Shown piece by piece: positions 41,015 through 45,410 of a DNA stretch of 45,410 bases. The notes below the pieces were generated by a model. It made no database searches and was not told the DNA's origin. It worked only from the letters and a program-made list of their open reading frames with translations. Source of the stretch: EX4572-165 sp002254885 (GTDB lineage Archaea > Thermoplasmatota > E2 > DHVEG-1); contig JAOZSQ010000012.1 in the NCBI GenBank assembly GCA_029939595.1, forward strand, positions 1-45,410, given 5' to 3'. The position numbers and the translations under genes were made by a program. Positions within the stretch are counted from its first letter, which is position 1. Every line of letters starts with the position of its first letter.

Positions 41015-41494
41015 ATGGATTCATACATTAGAATAGATGGTTGGAAAGCAAATATCCGTTTTTCATCAGCTCATGTAATTCCAGAATATGAAAAATGTGG
41101 GAGGTTACATGGACATTCATATGCAATTCATGCAAAACTTTATGGAGAAAAAGATGAAAAAGGAATAATAGTTGATTTTTCAATTATTAAACATCATTTA
41201 AAGATGATTGCAGATCATCTGGATCATTATATTCTTATACCTGGTAATAGCCAATCAATTTCAATAACCGATGAAAATAATCAAATTACTTTAAATTCCC
41301 TTGATAAGATATATGTTTTTCCAAAAAATGATTGTATCATTCTACCTCTTTCATCAACCTCTGCTGAAAACCTCGCACATTATGTTTTAGAAGAACTACT
41401 AACAAAGATGGAAAATGAAATCCATCTTACAAAAATAGAAGTTGGTGTAGATGAAGGATATGGTCAAGGTGCATTCATTTCAAAAGAGCTTTAA
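41015..41494 (+). CDS. queD: 6-carboxy-5,6,7,8-tetrahydropterin synthase QueD
   Basis: 159 residues from ATG 41015; a GTG at 41003 overlaps the scaffold stop but leaves no room for the ribosome-binding site AAGGAG at 40998-41003. It has FSSAHVI (zinc His), CGRLHGHSY (catalytic Cys and two zinc His), HLDHYIL and a Glu-rich end IEVGVDEGYGQGAF. It converts dihydroneopterin triphosphate into carboxy-tetrahydropterin, second step toward preQ0 and thus archaeosine in archaeal tRNA. The next gene, queC, catalyses a later step; no queE is seen in the window. Confidence 0.92.
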   Translation: MDSYIRIDGWKANIRFSSAHVIPEYEKCGRLHGHSYAIHAKLYGEKDEKGIIVDFSIIKHHLKMIADHLDHYILIPGNSQSISITDENNQITLNSLDKIYVFPKNDCIILPLSSTSAENLAHYVLEELLTKMENEIHLTKIEVGVDEGYGQGAFISKEL

Positions 41495-41527
41495 ATATTA
41501 CATTTAATTGTTATATTGGTTTATCTT

Positions 41528-42238
41528 ATGAATAAAAGATCGGTTATTTTAATTTCAGGGGGCCTAGATTCTGCTGTAACAGCTTTTTATGCAAAACAGG
41601 AATCTAGTGAGCTATATGGCTTATCCTTTCTATACGGGCAAAAACACAACCGTGAAATTGATTCAGCAAAAAAAATAGGAATAGAGGCAAAATTAAAAGA
41701 TCACGTTTTTTTTACACTTGACTTAAATCAATTTGGTGGATCATCATTATTAAAAAATTCCAAAGAAACAATACCAAATAATGTTTCTGTTGAAGAAATT
41801 GGAAAAGAAATACCATCTACATATGTCCCAGCTAGAAATACCATTTTTTTATCAATTGCTCTTGCTTATGCTGAAACAATTGATGCAGATTTTATTTTTA
41901 TTGGAGTAACCTCAGAAGATTATTCTGGTTATCCTGACTGTCGCCCTGCATTTATTGATGCTTTTCAAAACCTGATAAATAATGCAACAAAAAAAACAAT
42001 TCTAGGTAAAAACATAAGATTAAATACTCCCCTTCTTAAACTTTCAAAAGATGAAATAATAAAAAAAGGAATAAATCTTAATGTACCTTTTGAAAAAACA
42101 TGGTCCTGCTATCAAGGAAAAGATAAAGCCTGTGGAATTTGTGATTCATGTAAACTACGATTAAAGGGATTTAAAAATGCAGGATTACCAGATCCTATCT
42201 CATATATTACAACACCTGAATGGTATGATCTTAGCTAG
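41528..42238 (+). CDS. queC: 7-cyano-7-deazaguanine synthase QueC
   Basis: 236 residues from ATG 41528; a TTG 12 bases upstream is an alternative. The PP-loop SGGLDSAVT at 10-18 binds ATP; VPARNTIFLSIALAYAE and GYPDCRPAFIDAFQ are family markers; the zinc site is CYQGKDKACGICDSC, with the last Cys set before LRLKGF. It turns carboxydeazaguanine into preQ0 with ammonia and ATP. It lies 33 bases after queD. Its stop codon overlaps that of the converging signal peptidase gene by four bases. Confidence 0.95.
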   Translation: MNKRSVILISGGLDSAVTAFYAKQESSELYGLSFLYGQKHNREIDSAKKIGIEAKLKDHVFFTLDLNQFGGSSLLKNSKETIPNNVSVEEIGKEIPSTYVPARNTIFLSIALAYAETIDADFIFIGVTSEDYSGYPDCRPAFIDAFQNLINNATKKTILGKNIRLNTPLLKLSKDEIIKKGINLNVPFEKTWSCYQGKDKACGICDSCKLRLKGFKNAGLPDPISYITTPEWYDLS

Positions 42239-43086
42239 GAATTATCATACTTATTTTTCTTTTTTCCTTTATAATAATCATAGACATCAAGTGAAACAGG
42301 AATTGAGATAAGAACTGAAATAAGAATCACTAAACAAACAGTACAATCCTGAGGAACATTATACACAGTCGGTTGTTCATTATCATTAAAAAAAGTACCA
42401 CTGATAATATCATTGAAAAGAAGGTTAATTGTTCCAACCCATGGTAATTCCCCCCGTGCTTTACCAGTAACCCATTCAAATTTAATTGGTTCGCTACAAA
42501 TGCCTCCTGCTTGATCACATCGATCATTTGTAAATGGATTGTCGCCTTTAGTGATATAGCCAGAATGACTTGGTTTATAATTGCTTAATCCAATTTGTGA
42601 TATTGTAATCGCATTTTCATTGTAAATTCCATATTCTTCAACAGTATATGTTTTGTCATCATTATATTCTACCCAGCATATTGCACGATGAATAATCTGT
42701 TCCTCCTCTGTTCGCCCATATTTTCGATACACAATAACATCACCATAATCGCCATACGATCGGAAACCATCTTCTTTTGCCATTTCACCACCATTTGGGC
42801 CTCCACGAACGACAAGGTCAGCTTCATTATTTACCTTCACTAGTAAAACCATATCTCCTGCATCAATATAACCAACTCTACCATAAGGTTCATCTGCATG
42901 CATCATACTACCTGATTCAATTGCAACCATAGGAGCACCGAACCATTGACCCGTATAACCCCATAAAAATGATAAAATAAGCAAAACCACAAACACTGCT
43001 ACAAGAATATCACGGATAAAAGTTATTTTATCATCTTCTGAACGCCAGAACTTTAAAAACATTAATCTTATTTCATTTAAATTCAT
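42235..43086 (-). CDS. Signal peptidase I, S26B (Ser-His) type
   Basis: 283 residues. A transmembrane span at about 26-45 is followed by the catalytic Ser S60 in ESGSMMH, the His H133 in QIIHRAICW (in place of the bacterial Lys, as in archaeal and ER enzymes) and GYITKGDNPFTND with a conserved Asp. A second span near the C-terminus (about 247-268) ends in a Lys-rich tail. It cleaves signal peptides from exported proteins at the outer face of the membrane, relevant to the many exported proteins here. The active-site region holds a 40-residue insertion rich in Gly and charge between strands. It lies 13 bases after nob1. Confidence 0.92.
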   Translation of the reverse strand: MNLNEIRLMFLKFWRSEDDKITFIRDILVAVFVVLLILSFLWGYTGQWFGAPMVAIESGSMMHADEPYGRVGYIDAGDMVLLVKVNNEADLVVRGGPNGGEMAKEDGFRSYGDYGDVIVYRKYGRTEEEQIIHRAICWVEYNDDKTYTVEEYGIYNENAITISQIGLSNYKPSHSGYITKGDNPFTNDRCDQAGGICSEPIKFEWVTGKARGELPWVGTINLLFNDIISGTFFNDNEQPTVYNVPQDCTVCLVILISVLISIPVSLDVYDYYKGKKKNKYDNS

Positions 43087-43099
43087 GATAACACCTATT

Positions 43100-43633
43100 T
43101 TATATCTGTTTTTTCACTGGTGAAGATTTCTTAATTACATGTTTAATTGAGGATCCGCAAATTGGACAGACATCCACATCTTCAATTATTTTTTTTCTGC
43201 ATCCTCGACATCTCCGCTCCCATTTAAATCTTTTTGTTATAGGGTTTTGATTTATTGTTTGAATCGACATTTCAAGATAATTAGCAACATTTTGAATGCT
43301 ATAATCATCTGTAACAATAATAGGTTTTAAATCACCCAATTTTTGATATTCATAGGAAAGTGCAAGAATTGAAATATCTGCATCAGATAATCTCTTTTCT
43401 TCACCAAATAATCTTATTTTATTTAATAAAGAATTAATCGATGATTTTGATGGGTCAATAATTTGAAGTCCTTTATCAATTAACAATTGAAAATTTCTAT
43501 AATCTCTCCCACCTGGTTTAAATTCATCATAGATTTTAGATGTTGTTACAAACATATCTTTGATAAAACTAAGTGGTTTTCCAGAAAAAATTGCAGAAGA
43601 ATCAATTATAAAAACTTGTTTTTTTTCTACCAT
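43100..43633 (-). CDS. nob1: rRNA maturation endonuclease Nob1
   Basis: 177 residues: PIN domain (about 1-125) with acidic residues in IIDSSAIF, a Ser-Asp-Ala-Asp stretch and VTDDYSIQN; then a zinc ribbon CRGCRKKII...CPICGS; and a basic tail. Nob1 cuts at the 3' end of the small-subunit rRNA, completing its maturation. It lies 41 bases downstream of hisS and 13 bases upstream of the signal peptidase gene, probably in one transcript. The length is normal for archaea. Confidence 0.93.
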   Translation of the reverse strand: MVEKKQVFIIDSSAIFSGKPLSFIKDMFVTTSKIYDEFKPGGRDYRNFQLLIDKGLQIIDPSKSSINSLLNKIRLFGEEKRLSDADISILALSYEYQKLGDLKPIIVTDDYSIQNVANYLEMSIQTINQNPITKRFKWERRCRGCRKKIIEDVDVCPICGSSIKHVIKKSSPVKKQI

Positions 43634-43674
43634 ATTAATACTTAATAAAAAAAAATTTAGTATTTCATTATTTT

Positions 43675-44946
43675 TTATGCCTCAATCGGATCCAAAGTAT
43701 CAATAGATAACATCTGTTGATTACCCGTTGCCATATCTCTAAGTGTAACCATATTATTCTCAATTTCTCTGGGTCCAATAATTATTACTTTACTTGTATT
43801 TTTTGAGCCTGCATATTTCATTGCTTTTCCAATGCCTCTTTTCATTAAGTCAATATCAACTCGTTTCTCTTTTAGACGAAGTCTCATTGCTATCTGAATT
43901 GCAATATCAATCATATCATCATTAACAGGGACAATAAAATAATCTAAACCTTTTGATGGAAAAGAAACATCTTCTAATTCCATAGATAAAATTGTTCGAT
44001 CAAATCCTAAGGCAAAACCTGATGTATGTGTTTTTCTTCCATTAAAAAGAGAAATCAGATCATATTCACCTCCACCACAAATCTGTTTCTCAGCTCCTAA
44101 TTTAGGTGCCTTTATCTCAAATACGACCCCTTGATAATAATCCAGACCTCTAACAATCCCAAGATTCAAATGAAAATCCTTTACTTCAAAACAAGAATCT
44201 AAGAAATGAATCAGTTGTTTCATTTTATGCACTTCTTTTAAAGCATCTTCATCATCATTAAGATAACATTCAATTTCTTCAATATTACTTTGTTGAATAA
44301 ATGAAATGAATTGTTTGATTTCATTATTTTCAAAATTAAAATCCTCTAACATTTCAGTTACATCTGAAAAAAGTTCCTTATCAATCAATGGAAATAATTG
44401 TTTTTGTTGATCCTTATTAATATTCATTTTTTTAAAGATCATTGTTAATAATTTAAGATTACCAATATCTAATGTTATATCTTTAATATCAACCTTTACT
44501 AATAGATGATATGCCATTGCAATAAGCTCAGAGAGTGCTTCGGGTGTATTTGTACCAATAAGTTCACAACCTGCCTGCATAAATTCCCTATATCTGCCTT
44601 TTTGTGGCCTATCATATCTATAACAATTACCAAAATAAAATAATTTTAATGGTTTAGATTCCATCTGTAATTGATCAACATACATACGAATAACAGGTGC
44701 TGTTAATTCAGGTCTAAGTGCAAGATTTCTTCCACCTTTGTCCGTAAAAGAATAAAGTTCATCTATAATTGATTCACCAGATTTCATTGTAAACAAGTCC
44801 AATTGTTCAAATGTTGGTGTCTGAATCTCTTGAAATCCAAATGATTGAAACGTGCTTCTTAATTTTTCTTCAACAAATTTCCTTTTTTCCATTTCTTTTA
44901 CGGAAAAATCTCTTGTTCCACGTGGTCTTTCTATCACAAATACCAT
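43675..44946 (-). CDS. hisS: Histidine--tRNA ligase
   Basis: 423 residues with all class II motifs: RPRGTRDFSVKEMEKRKFVEE at the start, motif 2 YFGNCYRYDRPQKGRYREFMQ, the His-binding RGLDYYQGVVFE and motif 3 SGFALGFDRTI; the anticodon-binding alpha/beta domain ends the protein. It charges tRNA-His. First gene of the minus-strand run hisS-nob1-signal peptidase. Confidence 0.97.
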   Translation of the reverse strand: MVFVIERPRGTRDFSVKEMEKRKFVEEKLRSTFQSFGFQEIQTPTFEQLDLFTMKSGESIIDELYSFTDKGGRNLALRPELTAPVIRMYVDQLQMESKPLKLFYFGNCYRYDRPQKGRYREFMQAGCELIGTNTPEALSELIAMAYHLLVKVDIKDITLDIGNLKLLTMIFKKMNINKDQQKQLFPLIDKELFSDVTEMLEDFNFENNEIKQFISFIQQSNIEEIECYLNDDEDALKEVHKMKQLIHFLDSCFEVKDFHLNLGIVRGLDYYQGVVFEIKAPKLGAEKQICGGGEYDLISLFNGRKTHTSGFALGFDRTILSMELEDVSFPSKGLDYFIVPVNDDMIDIAIQIAMRLRLKEKRVDIDLMKRGIGKAMKYAGSKNTSKVIIIGPREIENNMVTLRDMATGNQQMLSIDTLDPIEA

Positions 44947-45105
44947 AATGCAAGTTATTTCTTAATATAATTTCTATTGAAGATTAAGCAAATAAATATT
45001 TCGTCCTTTAATCAATATCTAAGCAAAACTATTTAAAATACTTTTTAATATTTATAAAATAAGAATATTGAAACTAAAACCGTCTTTGGGTGGAGAAATT
45101 ATTAT

Positions 45106-45354
45106 ATGAAAAAAACAAAGAAAATTGAAATTACAATTTCAAATGAAAAATTAGAATTACTAAGAAAAATAGGATTAAGCCCAGAAGATGTTTTTTTTAA
45201 AGGATTTGAAACACTTTTAAGACGAAAATACCGTGAGATAAGTATGATTGATGATGAAGATGAACTTGAAATAATGGAGATTCAAGAAATTTCCCAACAA
45301 ATTCATGAAGTAGAAGATTTCCTTGTCAGTGAAACAAATATTTCAAATAATTAA
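45106..45354 (+). CDS. Small protein with ribbon-helix-helix-like start
   Basis: 82 residues. The first 45 read strand-helix-helix (KKIEITIS, then NEKLELLRKIG, then SPEDVFFKGFETLLRRKY), which fits a ribbon-helix-helix DNA-binding domain. The remaining acidic part (DDEDELEIMEIQEI) is helical and could dimerise or bind a partner. The ATG follows GGGTGGAG, a good ribosome-binding site, and TATA-like sequences are near 45030-45060. It could be a CopG-type repressor or an antitoxin without visible toxin. Target unknown. Confidence 0.5.
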   Translation: MKKTKKIEITISNEKLELLRKIGLSPEDVFFKGFETLLRRKYREISMIDDEDELEIMEIQEISQQIHEVEDFLVSETNISNN

Positions 45355-45371
45355 TAATCTACATTTATTAT

Positions 45372-45410
45372 TTATTGTTCTAAGGTTGCATGACGTTTAC
45401 GCATGGTATC
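45372..45410 (-). CDS. C-terminal end of an unidentified gene (runs off the window)
   Basis: The last 12 codons before a TAA read DTMRKRHATLEQ on the minus strand. The frame is open to the window edge and the residues look protein-like, but the evidence is small. Confidence 0.3.
   Translation of the reverse strand, partial: DTMRKRHATLEQ

Noticed and set aside
45106..45354. Toxin-antitoxin pair
   Set aside because: The RHH-like protein could be an antitoxin, but no toxin-like ORF is adjacent within the window.

Overview
The window is archaeal, AT-rich and dense in genes. Archaeal marks are a group II chaperonin (thermosome), the large subunit of replication factor C, Nob1, a single Dph2, archaeal-type PheRS alpha and HisRS, a UbiA-type prenyltransferase, a Ser-His signal peptidase, TATA-box promoters and tRNA genes without encoded CCA. 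Bacterial-type genes are mixed in: GrpE-DnaK, a THF-type MetF/MetV pair, IscS/IscU and a split aminoglycoside-phosphotransferase-like/AAA kinase pair. The many exported peptidases, an OPT peptide transporter, an acetate-transporter homologue and a methylene-THF reductase fit a heterotrophic, protein-degrading, acetate-linked archaeon. A Thermoplasmatota lineage from anoxic sediment is my inference; no rRNA is present to prove it.

Layout. 0-7 kb: surface and secreted proteins (M14 carboxypeptidase start, an Ig/thioredoxin-like/cyclophilin lipoprotein, an FxLyD-like lipoprotein, a C45-type hydrolase, a metzincin-like protease), tRNA-Gly and a double Lrp/AsnC regulator. 7-14 kb: two small genes, then thermosome, grpE and dnaK on the minus strand, then pheS. 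14-18 kb: UbiA prenyltransferase, MetF and MetV, phosphoglucose/phosphomannose isomerase. 18-23 kb: nuclease lipoprotein, small membrane proteins, tRNA-Ser, rfcL. 23-26 kb: small membrane protein, zinc-ribbon proteins, OPT transporter. 26-31 kb: accessory region with a DUF2156-like protein, two orphan ORFs, a tyrosine-recombinase remnant, a disrupted exported ORF and a NosD-like beta-helix surface protein. 31-39 kb: tRNA-Pro, SatP-type transporter, M28 peptidase, tRNA-Ile, MFS transporter, Dph2, split kinase pair, DUF401 permease. 39-42 kb: iscS-iscU-queD-queC on the plus strand, for Fe-S assembly and 7-deazaguanine (archaeosine) synthesis. 42-45 kb: signal peptidase, nob1, hisS on the minus strand, then a small RHH-like protein.

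Unusual points. The metF homology runs about 39 codons upstream of its first ATG/GTG/TTG codon; the only well-placed start is ATA, six bases after a GGAGGG Shine-Dalgarno. Four intergenic segments carry long hairpins not explained by neighbouring genes; the one near 25.95 kb has its own TATA box and terminal T-run and looks like a small RNA gene. Several genes shorter than 60 codons are supported by composition, motifs or ribosome-binding sites. No CRISPR array, rRNA or intact mobile element was seen.
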